This document shows positions 16,229 through 24,487 of a stretch of 40,506 bases of DNA, in pieces (positions within the stretch are counted from its first letter, which is position 1; every line of letters begins with the position of its first letter). The stretch is from Clostridia bacterium (GTDB taxonomy: Bacteria; Bacillota; Clostridia; Oscillospirales; Acutalibacteraceae): contig JAFQEE010000003.1 of NCBI GenBank assembly GCA_017399175.1, positions 1 to 40,506 of the forward strand. Direction: 5' to 3'. Position numbers and translations under genes: made by a program. The notes below the pieces were generated by a model that ran no database searches, was not told the DNA's origin, and worked only from the letters and a program-made list of their open reading frames with translations.

Positions 16229-16255
16229 CGGGACGATGTGGGCATCGTCCCCTAC
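16229..16255. repeat. GTAGGGG-family hairpin between iolC and the DUF218 gene
   Basis: CGGGACGATG/CATCGTCCC arms around a short loop, ending in CCCCTAC, fill most of the 51-bp gap. Confidence 0.7.
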
Positions 16256-16260
16256 ATTAT

Positions 16261-17277
16261 TTACACTCTTGCGATTAACTCACCATATTCTTCTTTTTCT
16301 TTTTTGATAAATTCCTTAACAGCCTCAACTGTTGGCATATCCTGTGAACAAGCGTGACTTGCTACAAGCATAGCAGCAGAAGCTGAACCAAATTCAAGAG
16401 CATCAATGATTTCCCAGCCTTCAAAAATACCGTAAAGGAAAGCAGATGCGTATCCGTCACCGCCACCGAATGATTTGAGAAGTTTTACAGGGAATGGCTT
16501 GATTGAATAACTTTCGCCATCGTTTGTGTATGCTGTTGAGCCCTCTTTACCGTGTTTAATAATTACAATTTTTGCATTCTGTCCGTGCCAGTATGCTGCT
16601 GTTTCCTTGTCAGTCATACCAGGCTTAATGAATTTTTCTGTAAGGTCGTATTCTTCACGAGAACCGAGAATAATATCTGCTTCACGAGCAACTGAAGAAT
16701 AGTAAATTGCGATTTCGTCGCTGTTTTTCCAGTTGTATGCACGATAGTCAATGTCAAAAATAATCGGCACACCGTTTTTCTTTGCAAGAGCAACTGCTTT
16801 GAGTGCTGCTTCTCTTGACGGACTTTCGGCAAGTGCTGTGCCCGAAATCAAGATTGCCTTTGCCCTGTTGATATAATCTTCGTCGATGTCTTTGACATCT
16901 AACTTTAAGTCAGCTGCTTCATTACGGTACATAACGATTGAGCTTTCTGTTTCTGACTTGATTTCAGTAAATGTAAGACCGATTTTTTCACCATTTTCGC
17001 AACGCTTGATGTGAGATGTATCAATGCCCTCGTTGTCAAAATAGTCAGTTACAAAAGTGCCAAGCTGGTCATCAGAAACTCGTGCGAAAAATCCGCATTT
17101 TTTACCAAGACGAGCAAGACCTACTGCGATATTTGCCGGTGAACCGCCAAGATATCTTTTGAATGTTGTGCTTTCATTAAGTGGACAATAATAGTCAACA
17201 GGGTTAAGGTCAACTGCCACACGTCCCAAAAGGATTAAGTCAAATTCCTTGCTGTTATCAAATTCAATATATTTCAT
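16261..17277 (-). CDS. iolC: 5-dehydro-2-deoxygluconokinase
   Basis: 338 residues of the PfkB/ribokinase family. It phosphorylates 2-deoxy-5-keto-D-gluconate with ATP, the fifth iol step. Signature 1 is YLGGSPANIAVGLARLGKKCG near residue 40; signature 2 is the C-terminal SFGGGDGYASAFLYGIFEG, whose Asp is the catalytic base. The LGGSPANIA form and PVDYYCPLNES-like N-terminal region are usual for IolC. It lies 16 bp after iolJ in the transcript. Confidence 0.93.
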   Translation of the reverse strand: MKYIEFDNSKEFDLILLGRVAVDLNPVDYYCPLNESTTFKRYLGGSPANIAVGLARLGKKCGFFARVSDDQLGTFVTDYFDNEGIDTSHIKRCENGEKIGLTFTEIKSETESSIVMYRNEAADLKLDVKDIDEDYINRAKAILISGTALAESPSREAALKAVALAKKNGVPIIFDIDYRAYNWKNSDEIAIYYSSVAREADIILGSREEYDLTEKFIKPGMTDKETAAYWHGQNAKIVIIKHGKEGSTAYTNDGESYSIKPFPVKLLKSFGGGDGYASAFLYGIFEGWEIIDALEFGSASAAMLVASHACSQDMPTVEAVKEFIKKEKEEYGELIARV

Positions 17278-17293
17278 AATTACAACTCCTTAA

Positions 17294-18133
17294 TTATTCC
17301 ATAAAGCTGAACACTTTAATGTGTCTTTTTACATTTTCATATACACCCACAACCTCTGCGTGGCTTAATTCAAAGTAATTAGCCTTTTCAAGAGGTTTAC
17401 AGTATTCAAGAGCGTGTTTTGCAAGGTTATCAAAACTTGCAGTTGCAATATTGATTTTTCGCACACCTAGCATAATTGTCTGTTGGAACATTTCGTCTGA
17501 AATTCCCGTTCCGCCGTGAAGAACAAGCGGTGTGTCAACAATCTTGTTAATGTCGTCAAGAACATCATAACGAAGACTTGGTAATACAGGATAATTTCCG
17601 TGTGCGTTACCGATTGCCACAGCCAATGCGTCAACTCCTGTTTCATCACAGAAAAGTTTTGCATCGTCAGGGTTTGTACACTGAATTTCGTGTGCTGCAC
17701 CATCACCCTCATTCCCGCCAACAACACCAAGTTCAGCCTCAACTGTCGCACCGTATTTGTCAGCCATCTGACGAACCTGTTTTACTGTACGGATATTTTC
17801 TTCAAGCGGAAGTGTTGAACCGTCAAACATTACAGAAGTAAATCCAAGTTCAAGAGCTTTCTGTACAGTTTCAACTTTAAGACCGTGGTCAAGATGTACT
17901 GCAATATCGACTTTGGAATTCTTTGCAGCAGACACCATCATTGGTCCCATAAGTTCAAGTGGTGAATTTTTAAGTCTGCACTCTGCAATCTGAAGAATTA
18001 TGGGCATATTGAGTTCTTCGGCAGCAGCCACAGCACCCATAACCATTTCCATATTGCCAACACTGAATGCACCAACTGCAATGTTGTTTTTTTCGGCATA
18101 ATCGAGCAATTGTTTCATTGGAACTAAAGCCAT
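17294..18133 (-). CDS. iolJ: 6-phospho-5-dehydro-2-deoxy-D-gluconate aldolase
   Basis: 279 residues of the class II (zinc) fructose-bisphosphate aldolase family. In this operon it would split the phosphorylated keto-deoxygluconate into DHAP and malonate semialdehyde. Zinc-site and catalytic segments are visible: VHLDHGLKVE (His ligand), EAELGVVGGNEGD, GNAHGNY and LHGGTGISDE. First gene of the iol operon. The ATG at 18133 was chosen because TTGGAGTG lies about 8 nt upstream; the longer TTG-started frame would absorb that site. A fructose-bisphosphate aldolase role is possible by sequence but unlikely by context. Confidence 0.9.
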   Translation of the reverse strand: MALVPMKQLLDYAEKNNIAVGAFSVGNMEMVMGAVAAAEELNMPIILQIAECRLKNSPLELMGPMMVSAAKNSKVDIAVHLDHGLKVETVQKALELGFTSVMFDGSTLPLEENIRTVKQVRQMADKYGATVEAELGVVGGNEGDGAAHEIQCTNPDDAKLFCDETGVDALAVAIGNAHGNYPVLPSLRYDVLDDINKIVDTPLVLHGGTGISDEMFQQTIMLGVRKINIATASFDNLAKHALEYCKPLEKANYFELSHAEVVGVYENVKRHIKVFSFME

Positions 18134-18170
18134 AAAAGCACACTCCAATCCATTTTGTTATAATCAATTT

Positions 18171-18215
18171 ATTGTATCACTTTACACGCATAAAATCAAT
18201 GTTTTACAGGTAAAA
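18171..18215 (-). promoter_or_regulatory. iol operon promoter with an upstream dyad
   Basis: On the minus strand TTGATT (18199-18194) and TACAAT (18176-18171) are spaced by 17 bp. Two bases upstream of the -35 box lies the dyad TTTTAC-AG-GTAAAA (18202-18215), perfect in both 6-bp arms. It is a candidate binding site for the inositol regulator, which is not encoded in the window. Confidence 0.65.
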
Positions 18216-18242
18216 AATAGAAGTGTTTTTCTGTACAAAATA

Positions 18243-18283
18243 ACAAAAAAACAGTCCGCTCACACCATTGTAAACGGACTGTT
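18243..18283 (-). terminator. Terminator downstream of the 18330-19820 membrane-protein pair
   Basis: A 9-bp stem (AACAGTCCG/CGGACTGTT) with a 16-nt loop is followed on the minus strand by at least seven T residues. It separates this unit from the iol promoter. Confidence 0.85.
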
Positions 18284-18329
18284 AAAACAATTGGTTTTTT
18301 AGTAACCGCTGAATAAATCGGGTTGCAAT

Positions 18330-19004
18330 TTATTTAACCCATTTGAGTTTCCACATAGCGAACGCACCGAGTACAGATGCGATAATACCTGGGAAAAGAA
18401 GAGTTCCTGCGTCCAAAGTCGGAGCAAAAAGTAAAACAACAAGCATAATAAGGATTGGGAAAATTGAAATCTTCCAATGCTTTGAGAAATATCCTGCTGC
18501 CAATGCACCGAAAAGTGCAGGCTGAACCTGTTTGAAAGCAGGCATTAAAAGTTCGCTGTTTGTAAATGCAGGAAGGAAAGGTTTGAACACCAATACGCCG
18601 ATTGCAATAATAATTGTTGTAACGATAGAAGATGTTGCAATAGCAATTGTTGAAATAACTTCCCCTTCCTCGCTGTTTGCCTTTACCTTCGCATTTTCCA
18701 TAGAGCTGATTGCGCAAGGAAGTTTAAGGTTTGTAATATTTCCTGTCACGAATGAAAGATATGTACCACCTGCACCAAGCATTGGTGTGTAAACCAAAAC
18801 TTCAATAACCGCAAGTGACCAGTAAAGCGGAATAAGTTTCATAAGTCCACTCATAACACCGCTTAAAGATGGCCACACACCTAAGTACAAGCAAATTGAA
18901 AGCGGGAACATAATAAGTATACAAAGAGCTGTAATACTTGAAATTCTACCCCACGCATGGACACGGTCAAAATATGTTCTTTCTGCTTTATTAGTCTTTT
19001 TCAT
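18330..19004 (-). CDS. Multi-pass membrane protein, partner of the DUF5058-like protein
   Basis: 224 residues with about five to six hydrophobic helices (roughly 20-45, 50-75, 110-135, 150-170, 180-200, 203-220) and a short basic N-terminus. It is small for a transporter and probably pairs with the adjacent membrane protein, whose stop lies 3 bp upstream. I do not recognise a characterised family. Proteins of this shape are often annotated next to DUF5058 genes, and the pair may make up a split transporter or channel. No substrate can be read from the sequence. Confidence 0.7.
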   Translation of the reverse strand: MKKTNKAERTYFDRVHAWGRISSITALCILIMFPLSICLYLGVWPSLSGVMSGLMKLIPLYWSLAVIEVLVYTPMLGAGGTYLSFVTGNITNLKLPCAISSMENAKVKANSEEGEVISTIAIATSSIVTTIIIAIGVLVFKPFLPAFTNSELLMPAFKQVQPALFGALAAGYFSKHWKISIFPILIMLVVLLFAPTLDAGTLLFPGIIASVLGAFAMWKLKWVK

Positions 19005-19007
19005 AAA

Positions 19008-19820
19008 TTAACCCCTCCATTCCAAAACAGCAAGTTCAGGTGGTAAAACGTTGTATGCAACAACTGCAACCACCATTGCAATAATCATACCAATAGGCAT
19101 AACAAACGGTTCAAGCCAAGTAAGTTTAAATTTCTTTGCAACGAATTCAAGAATCAAAGATGCACCAACTGCAACAACCAATGTGATTACAGATAACACA
19201 CCTGCACCGTCACCGAATGTTTCAGGCTTACCCTTACCTGCAATAGCACGAGCAACGAATGCACCGATAAGACCGATAAATACAGCAGGAGTCAAAAGGT
19301 CAATAAAGCCTGCAATACCGCCTGATTTCTTTTCTGTTGTTTCCTCTTTTGCCTCGTCTTTCTTACCTAAATTAAGCATCTTTCTATGCAAAGGTTTTGC
19401 AACAAAAGGTAACAGAACAAGTGAGAAACAAATACCGAGAGTCATAACCCAAGCAACGCCTGCAAAAACTTCAGGGTCAGTAATTACTGATGAGATACCA
19501 CCCTCCTGACCGAATGCAGTCATAGCGTCACCTGCTGCTTTTGTTTCGTACAACAAGTTGCCGAGAACAGACAATCTTACCCAAGGGATTACCAAGCCCA
19601 ATGATGGTGCCAACACAATAACCGTAGCAAGAACTGATAATGCTGACGGAATTGTGAAAACAGCACTTGATGTAACAGCATCACGCAATTTTTTCTTGTC
19701 AATTCCTAATTTTTCGCCTTGTTTCCAAGCCTTAACAAGGAAGAAAACAGACTGCAAAAGAACAAAAAGAATAACGCCACCGGCAATCAGGTATAAGCCT
19801 GTGCTTTCTTTAAAGTCCAT
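19008..19820 (-). CDS. DUF5058-like multi-pass membrane protein
   Basis: About 270 residues with some seven hydrophobic segments (about 8-30, 48-75, 115-140, 170-190, 200-225 and 235-262) and a charged loop (GKKDEAKEETTEKKSGG). The composition and neighbour resemble DUF5058 family proteins, which have no established function. Start: AGGAG abuts the first ATG (19829) but lies 9 nt before the ATG at 19820, which is preferred. It lies directly downstream of the lipase gene but has its own possible promoter. Confidence 0.68.
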   Translation of the reverse strand: MDFKESTGLYLIAGGVILFVLLQSVFFLVKAWKQGEKLGIDKKKLRDAVTSSAVFTIPSALSVLATVIVLAPSLGLVIPWVRLSVLGNLLYETKAAGDAMTAFGQEGGISSVITDPEVFAGVAWVMTLGICFSLVLLPFVAKPLHRKMLNLGKKDEAKEETTEKKSGGIAGFIDLLTPAVFIGLIGAFVARAIAGKGKPETFGDGAGVLSVITLVVAVGASLILEFVAKKFKLTWLEPFVMPIGMIIAMVVAVVAYNVLPPELAVLEWRG

Positions 19821-19851
19821 ATCATTCATCTCCTAAAAACAATATACATAT

Positions 19852-19880
19852 ATTAAATCATTTTTCCATATCAAAATCAA
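19852..19880 (-). promoter_or_regulatory. Possible promoter of the membrane-protein pair
   Basis: On the minus strand TTGATT (19880-19875) and TTTAAT (19857-19852) are separated by 17 bp. A short hairpin (19879-19886 with 19895-19902) overlaps the lipase stop and has only a weak T run, so read-through from the lipase is also possible. Confidence 0.4.
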
Positions 19881-19894
19881 CAGTAATTTTTACT

Positions 19895-21067
19895 TTACTG
19901 TTCTTTTGACTCAATTCCGTTTAAAAGTTCCATAATACTGAGATAGAAATTTTGTGTTTCGTCTTTATCCGCCATCAATCCAATTGCTGTGCCGTGGTCA
20001 CCTGCACGAACAGGCATAACATTCCATATTCCCGGTTCGTAATCCATGCCCTCAGAATATTGAACACTCGGTTCATCAGGTGGAGAACAAGCAGCAATAA
20101 CATCAACAAGACCGTCATTACCGCCACTGTTATCAATACCCTTTTGTCTTGAATTGTGAAGCAAAAGGAATGATGTTAAATGCATTAAAGGAAGGTCAGT
20201 TTTTCTTGCCATTTCCTTTTTCTTGTTTTCGTCATATTCAACTGCATTGAACGGGAATGAGAAATAATAAATACTCGGTACAATTTCCACCATATCATTG
20301 AGTTTTGTAATCCCTTTTGGTGAAAGTCCAAAAACAATGTTATCATCAGTTTCCTTGTACTGTTTTCTCGCAAGTTTTCGTGCCTGATGACCTGACTCTG
20401 TATCCTTTTGTCCGGGTGTATTTGTAAGTCCGAAATGCTCTAAATGGAAGTCAACCGCTGTTCCGTTCAATGGTGAACGCCCCATTGCACAGGAATAGAA
20501 CACTGTTCCCGCCTTTATCGGTCGCAACAATTTATATTTTTCTGCTACCTCAAAAGTATCAACCACTCCCAATGGAGAACAAATCGCACTAAGGCTGTAA
20601 ATCAAATCTGCGTGACCGCCCTTGAAAAGCTCAGATGTTTCTTCACCTGTTACAGCAACTTCTCTTGGGTCACCATACGTAAGAAGATGTGAGAGAACAC
20701 GAATGCAAAGTCCACCGAAACTGTGACCGATAAGATGAACTTTTTTCTCTTTGCTCCAGCCCTCAAAAAGCGGCTTTTCATATGTTCTGCCATACCGTTT
20801 ATGGTCGTGACGCTGAGCGTGAGCTTCACCATAGTCAACCGTCGTACCCATAAGCTGAGCATAAAGCTGACAAGCCTGGTCCCACGCAGATGAAATAGGT
20901 CCAACCGACGCAGCATAACATTCATAACCTTTTTCGTTAAGAAAATCTGTCAAACTGCCTGTTGTTGCTCCCCAATATGGCATTTTCTTGTTTATACCCT
21001 CATTTTCACCCCAACCGAACATACCGTGGACGAAAATTATAGGATACTTCAATTTTTTGTTTTCCAT
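19895..21067 (-). CDS. Lipase of the Staphylococcus/Geobacillus (family I.5/I.6) type
   Basis: 390 residues, matching the mature catalytic domain of these lipases. Features: the oxyanion region YPIIFVHGMFGWG (8-20), nucleophile S116 in LIGHSFGGLC, a zinc-site set like that of Geobacillus lipases (D63 in AWDQACQLYAQL, H83 and H87/H89 in the VDYGEAHAQRHDHKRYG stretch, Asp in NDGLVDV) and a late GDHGTAIG giving the catalytic His. The family is normally secreted, but this protein starts MENKKLKYPIIFVHG with no signal peptide or propeptide, so it appears intracellular. It has its own promoter with dyads. Confidence 0.88.
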   Translation of the reverse strand: MENKKLKYPIIFVHGMFGWGENEGINKKMPYWGATTGSLTDFLNEKGYECYAASVGPISSAWDQACQLYAQLMGTTVDYGEAHAQRHDHKRYGRTYEKPLFEGWSKEKKVHLIGHSFGGLCIRVLSHLLTYGDPREVAVTGEETSELFKGGHADLIYSLSAICSPLGVVDTFEVAEKYKLLRPIKAGTVFYSCAMGRSPLNGTAVDFHLEHFGLTNTPGQKDTESGHQARKLARKQYKETDDNIVFGLSPKGITKLNDMVEIVPSIYYFSFPFNAVEYDENKKKEMARKTDLPLMHLTSFLLLHNSRQKGIDNSGGNDGLVDVIAACSPPDEPSVQYSEGMDYEPGIWNVMPVRAGDHGTAIGLMADKDETQNFYLSIMELLNGIESKEQ

Positions 21068-21112
21068 AATTTCACCCCATATTTTCTTTAAAAATGAACA
21101 TTTTTCCCTTTT

Positions 21113-21149
21113 ATGTTAAAATATTAACATTTTTTGACAAATTTTTCAA
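21113..21149 (-). promoter_or_regulatory. Lipase promoter overlapped by an 18-bp dyad
   Basis: On the minus strand TTGAAA (21149-21144) and TAATAT (21126-21121) are spaced by 17 bp. The dyad ATGTTAA-N4-TTAACAT (21113-21130) covers the -10 box, a position expected for a repressor. Confidence 0.65.
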
Positions 21150-21172
21150 GACTATTCATAAAAACTACAAAT

Positions 21173-21213
21173 ATGTTTATCTTTAAACATAATCATACTA
21201 TAGTGGTTAACCA
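21173..21213. promoter_or_regulatory. Second 18-bp dyad plus a TGGTTAACCA palindrome
   Basis: ATGTTTA-N4-TAAACAT (21173-21190) has the same design as the dyad at 21113-21130 and lies exactly 60 bp from it. A perfect 10-bp palindrome follows at 21204-21213. All lie between the divergent lipase and leu promoters. Confidence 0.55.
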
Positions 21214-21269
21214 TTATATGAACAACAAACAATCTCTATTTCGTTGAATTCTAACCTTATATTTGTATA

Positions 21270-21298
21270 TTGACAAAACGAGAAAAATACTATAAAAT
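21270..21298 (+). promoter_or_regulatory. Promoter of the leuAB operon
   Basis: TTGACA (21270-21275), a 17-bp spacer and TAAAAT (21293-21298). Transcription would start about 25 bp before the T-box leader. Together with the T-box and the lipase control region, this accounts for the 534-bp gene-free gap 21068-21601. Confidence 0.8.
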
Positions 21299-21330
21299 AT
21301 AACACAAATCAAATAGCCCCTATCAAAAAC

Positions 21331-21584
21331 AGTGAAGAAAACAAGACATAACTCACTCGCTTTCAGAGAGTTGCCGTTTGGTGAAAGGCAACACAGTGCT
21401 TATGTGTATAACTCATTTCGGAGTTGCACAGGTGAAATCATAGCCTGTGACGGTTGACCCCGTTATCAAGTCGGACTTTGTCAGAAGTCGCTAAGGTCGG
21501 TTTTTACCGATGAATTAGGGTGGTACCACGGTAGAATTTTTCCATCGTCCCTATCAACTAACTTTGATAGTGGGGCGATTTTTT
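21331..21584 (+). promoter_or_regulatory. Leucine T-box riboswitch
   Basis: A complete T-box leader. Stem I shows the conserved AGAGAG (21366-21371) and GGTGAAAGGCAAC region. The specifier loop reads AACTCATTTCGGAG with the Leu codon CTC at 21412-21414. The T-box core AGGGTGGTACCACG is at 21517-21530; its TGGT would pair with an ACCA tRNA end, consistent with the A discriminator of tRNALeu. The terminator stem (about 21544-21579) ends in TTTTTT. Uncharged tRNALeu should stabilise the antiterminator and switch on leuA and leuB. Confidence 0.94.
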
Positions 21585-21601
21585 ATTTGGAGGTAGATTT
21601 T

Positions 21602-23308
21602 ATGAAACAAGGATGCCAGAAATACATCCCATTTGAACCAATCAATATTCCCGACAGACAGTGGCCGTCAAAAACCATTGAAAAGCCACCAATATGGTGC
21701 TCCGTTGACCTTCGTGACGGTAATCAGGCACTTATTGACCCAATGAATCTTCAGGAAAAAATCGAATATTTCAAAACTCTTGTTAAAATCGGATTCAAGG
21801 AAATCGAAGTTGGTTTCCCGTCAGCATCCGAAACTGAATACGAAATTCTTCGTACACTTATTGAAAAGAATCTTATTCCTGATGATGTTACAATTCAAGT
21901 ACTTGTGCAGAGCCGTGAACACCTTATCAGAAAGACATTTGAAGCTATTGACGGTGCTAAAAATGTAATCATCCATTTCTATAACTCAACTTCAACTCTC
22001 CAGAGAAAAGTTGTTTTCAAAAAGGATATGGACGGTGTTATTGATATTGCTGTTAAAGGTGCTGAACTTATCAAGCAACTTACTGACGAATTGAAATCAC
22101 AGAAAGATGTTAATATCCGTTATGAATATTCACCTGAAAGCTTTTCAGGTACAGAAATGGACAACGCTGTTCTTATCTGTGAAAAGGTTATGGAAGCACT
22201 TGATATTAACGAAAATAACAAGATTATTCTTAATCTTCCTGCAACTGTTGAAGGTAGCACACCTAACGGTCACGCTGACCAGATTGAATATTTCTGTCGT
22301 AAACTTAAGAATCGTGAAAATGCAATTATCAGTTTACATCCACACAACGACAGAGGCACTGCTGTTGCTGCTGCTGAACTTGGTCTTTTAGCGGGCGCTG
22401 ACAGAATTGAGGGTACTCTTTTCGGTAACGGTGAAAGAACAGGTAATGTTGACATTGTTACACTTGCTCTCAATATGTACACACAGGGCATTGACCCGGG
22501 ACTTGATTTTTCTAATATGAACGAAATCAAGGAAATGTTTGAGCGTACTACAAAAATGCCTGTTGACCCAAGAAAGCCCTACGGTGGCGAGCTTGTTTTC
22601 ACAGCATTCTCAGGTTCACATCAGGATGCGATTAACAAAGGCAAGGAATATATGCGTACAAGCGGTACAGAATACTGGGAAGTTCCATACTTACCTATCG
22701 ACCCTGCCGATGTTGGTCGTGAATATGAACCAATTATTCGTATCAACAGCCAGTCAGGTAAGGGTGGCGTTGCATACATTATGGCAGAGTACGGTTACAA
22801 GATGCCAAAGGCTATGCATCCTGAATTTTCAAAGATTGTTCAGAAGGTTTGCGACGAAAAAGGAAAAGAACTCCAGAAAGAAGAAGTTTATTCACTTTTC
22901 CAGCAGGAATATCTCAATGTTACAGGCCCTTACAAATTGCTCAGTTACAAGTTCTTTGAAGAAAGAGAACACGGTGAAGAACAGTCACGAGTTCACTTTA
23001 TCGGTACAATTCAGTACAACGGTAACGAACCACAACAGATTGAAGGAATTGCTTCGGGTCCTATCGGTGCGTTCTGTCAGGCTATGAACTCCATCGGTCT
23101 TGGTGATTATCACTTCATTGACTACTCTGAACACGCATTCTCAGTTGGTTCAGACTCAAAGGCTGTCAGCTATATCCACATCACAGACCCACAGGGCAAG
23201 GATGTTTTCGGTATTGGTATTTCACACAACATCAACTATGCATCTATCAAGGGTATTCTTTGTGCAGTTAACCGCTGTATGCCAAATGTAGTTAGAGAGG
23301 AAAAGTAA
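21602..23308 (+). CDS. leuA: 2-isopropylmalate synthase (long form)
   Basis: About 568 residues of the LeuA type-2 branch found in actinobacteria and many Clostridia. It condenses 2-ketoisovalerate with acetyl-CoA, the committed leucine step. Segments: the N-terminal [14 protein letters not shown] with the metal-binding [15 protein letters not shown], the metal-binding [37 protein letters not shown] region, and a C-terminal regulatory domain from about residue 430 that would bind leucine as feedback inhibitor. The ATG at 21602 was chosen over an upstream frame because TTGGAGG lies about 8 nt before it. Controlled by the leucine T-box. Confidence 0.95.
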   Translation: MKQGCQKYIPFEPINIPDRQWPSKTIEKPPIWCSVDLRDGNQALIDPMNLQEKIEYFKTLVKIGFKEIEVGFPSASETEYEILRTLIEKNLIPDDVTIQVLVQSREHLIRKTFEAIDGAKNVIIHFYNSTSTLQRKVVFKKDMDGVIDIAVKGAELIKQLTDELKSQKDVNIRYEYSPESFSGTEMDNAVLICEKVMEALDINENNKIILNLPATVEGSTPNGHADQIEYFCRKLKNRENAIISLHPHNDRGTAVAAAELGLLAGADRIEGTLFGNGERTGNVDIVTLALNMYTQGIDPGLDFSNMNEIKEMFERTTKMPVDPRKPYGGELVFTAFSGSHQDAINKGKEYMRTSGTEYWEVPYLPIDPADVGREYEPIIRINSQSGKGGVAYIMAEYGYKMPKAMHPEFSKIVQKVCDEKGKELQKEEVYSLFQQEYLNVTGPYKLLSYKFFEEREHGEEQSRVHFIGTIQYNGNEPQQIEGIASGPIGAFCQAMNSIGLGDYHFIDYSEHAFSVGSDSKAVSYIHITDPQGKDVFGIGISHNINYASIKGILCAVNRCMPNVVREEK

Positions 23309-23309
23309 T

Positions 23310-24383
23310 ATGAAAAATTATAACATTGTAGTATTAAAAGGTGACGGAATCGGCCCTGAAATCGTTGACGAGGCTCTTAAAGTCCTTGATGCAACAGGTG
23401 AAAAATACGGTTTTAAATTCAATTATGATTATAAGCTTATGGGTGGCTGTGCTATTGACGCAACAGGCGAACCGCTTCCACAGGAAACAGTTGATGCTTG
23501 CAAAAATGCTGACTGTGTTTTCCTTGGTGCAGTCGGTGGCCCTAAATGGGACACTCTCCCCGGTAAACAGCGTCCCGAAGCAGGTCTTTTAGGCATTCGT
23601 GGTGCATTAGGACTTTATGCAAATCTCCGTCCTGCAAAGATTTTTGAACCACTTAAATCTGCATCACCTATCAAGGACAGCATTATCGGTGACGGTCTTG
23701 ACATTATGATTGTCCGTGAACTTACAGGCGGTATCTACTTCGGTGAAAGAGGTAGAAAAGAGGTTGACGGTAACCCTGCTGCTTACGATACAGAAATGTA
23801 TTCTGTTCCTGAAATTGAAAGAATTGCAAGAACGGCTTTTGAAATGGCTATGAAAAGAAATAAAAAACTCACAAGCGTTGACAAGGCAAACGTTCTTGAA
23901 AGTTCAAGACTCTGGAGAGAAACTGTTATTAAGATGTCAGCTGAATATCCTGAAGTTGAACTCAATCATATGTATGTTGACAACTGTGCAATGCAGTTGG
24001 TAAGAAATCCTGGTCAGTTCGATGTTATCGTTACATCAAACATTTTCGGTGACATTCTTTCTGACGAGGCATCTATGATTTCAGGTTCAATCGGTATGCT
24101 GGCATCTGCTTCATTGGCAACAGGTAAAATGGGACTTTATGAGCCTATTCACGGCTCTGCACCTGATATTGCAGGTCAGCAGAAAGCAAACCCACTTGCA
24201 ACAATCCTTTCAGCAGCAATGATGCTCCAGTATTCGTTTGATGAAAAAGATGCTGCAAAATCAATCGAAGATGCAGTTAACGAAGCACTCAAAGTTGCTC
24301 GTACTCCTGATATCTACGAAGAAGGATTTAAGAAGGTTACAACATCCGAAATGGGCGACCTTGTAGTTTCGTTACTTCAATAA
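23310..24383 (+). CDS. leuB: 3-isopropylmalate dehydrogenase
   Basis: 357 residues, a normal length. It oxidatively decarboxylates 3-isopropylmalate with NAD+. Visible motifs: [16 protein letters not shown] at the N-terminus, [34 protein letters not shown], the catalytic Lys/Tyr region and [30 protein letters not shown] near the C-terminus, which holds the NAD site. It starts one base after the leuA stop, so it shares T-box control. leuC and leuD are not in the window, so the isomerase step must be encoded elsewhere. Confidence 0.95.
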   Translation: MKNYNIVVLKGDGIGPEIVDEALKVLDATGEKYGFKFNYDYKLMGGCAIDATGEPLPQETVDACKNADCVFLGAVGGPKWDTLPGKQRPEAGLLGIRGALGLYANLRPAKIFEPLKSASPIKDSIIGDGLDIMIVRELTGGIYFGERGRKEVDGNPAAYDTEMYSVPEIERIARTAFEMAMKRNKKLTSVDKANVLESSRLWRETVIKMSAEYPEVELNHMYVDNCAMQLVRNPGQFDVIVTSNIFGDILSDEASMISGSIGMLASASLATGKMGLYEPIHGSAPDIAGQQKANPLATILSAAMMLQYSFDEKDAAKSIEDAVNEALKVARTPDIYEEGFKKVTTSEMGDLVVSLLQ

Positions 24384-24388
24384 CAATT

Positions 24389-24468
24389 AATTTAGTGTCA
24401 TTCTGAGCAAAGCGAAGAATCTCTGCTGAGATACTTCGTCACATTCGTTTCTCAGTATGACACTAATT
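24389..24468. repeat. TCATTCTGAG-family palindromic repeat, copy 2
   Basis: The arms AATTTAGTGTCATTCTGAG (from 24389) and CTCAGTATGACACTAATT (to 24468) pair almost perfectly. A nested GCGAAGAATCTC / GAGATACTTCG pair lies inside. It fills the gap between leuB and the HAD gene. Without a T run directly after the stem it is not a classical terminator. Confidence 0.8.
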
Positions 24469-24487
24469 GACTTTTTAAGAGGTTTTT

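Noticed and set aside
17294-18133. Glycolytic fructose-bisphosphate aldolase in place of IolJ
   Set aside because: The fold is shared, but the gene is first in a complete iol operon that otherwise lacks its aldolase.
19051-19509. 152-codon plus-strand frame opposite the DUF5058-like gene
   Set aside because: Antisense to a membrane protein gene. The Thr/Pro/Ser-rich translation is the usual mirror of hydrophobic codons.
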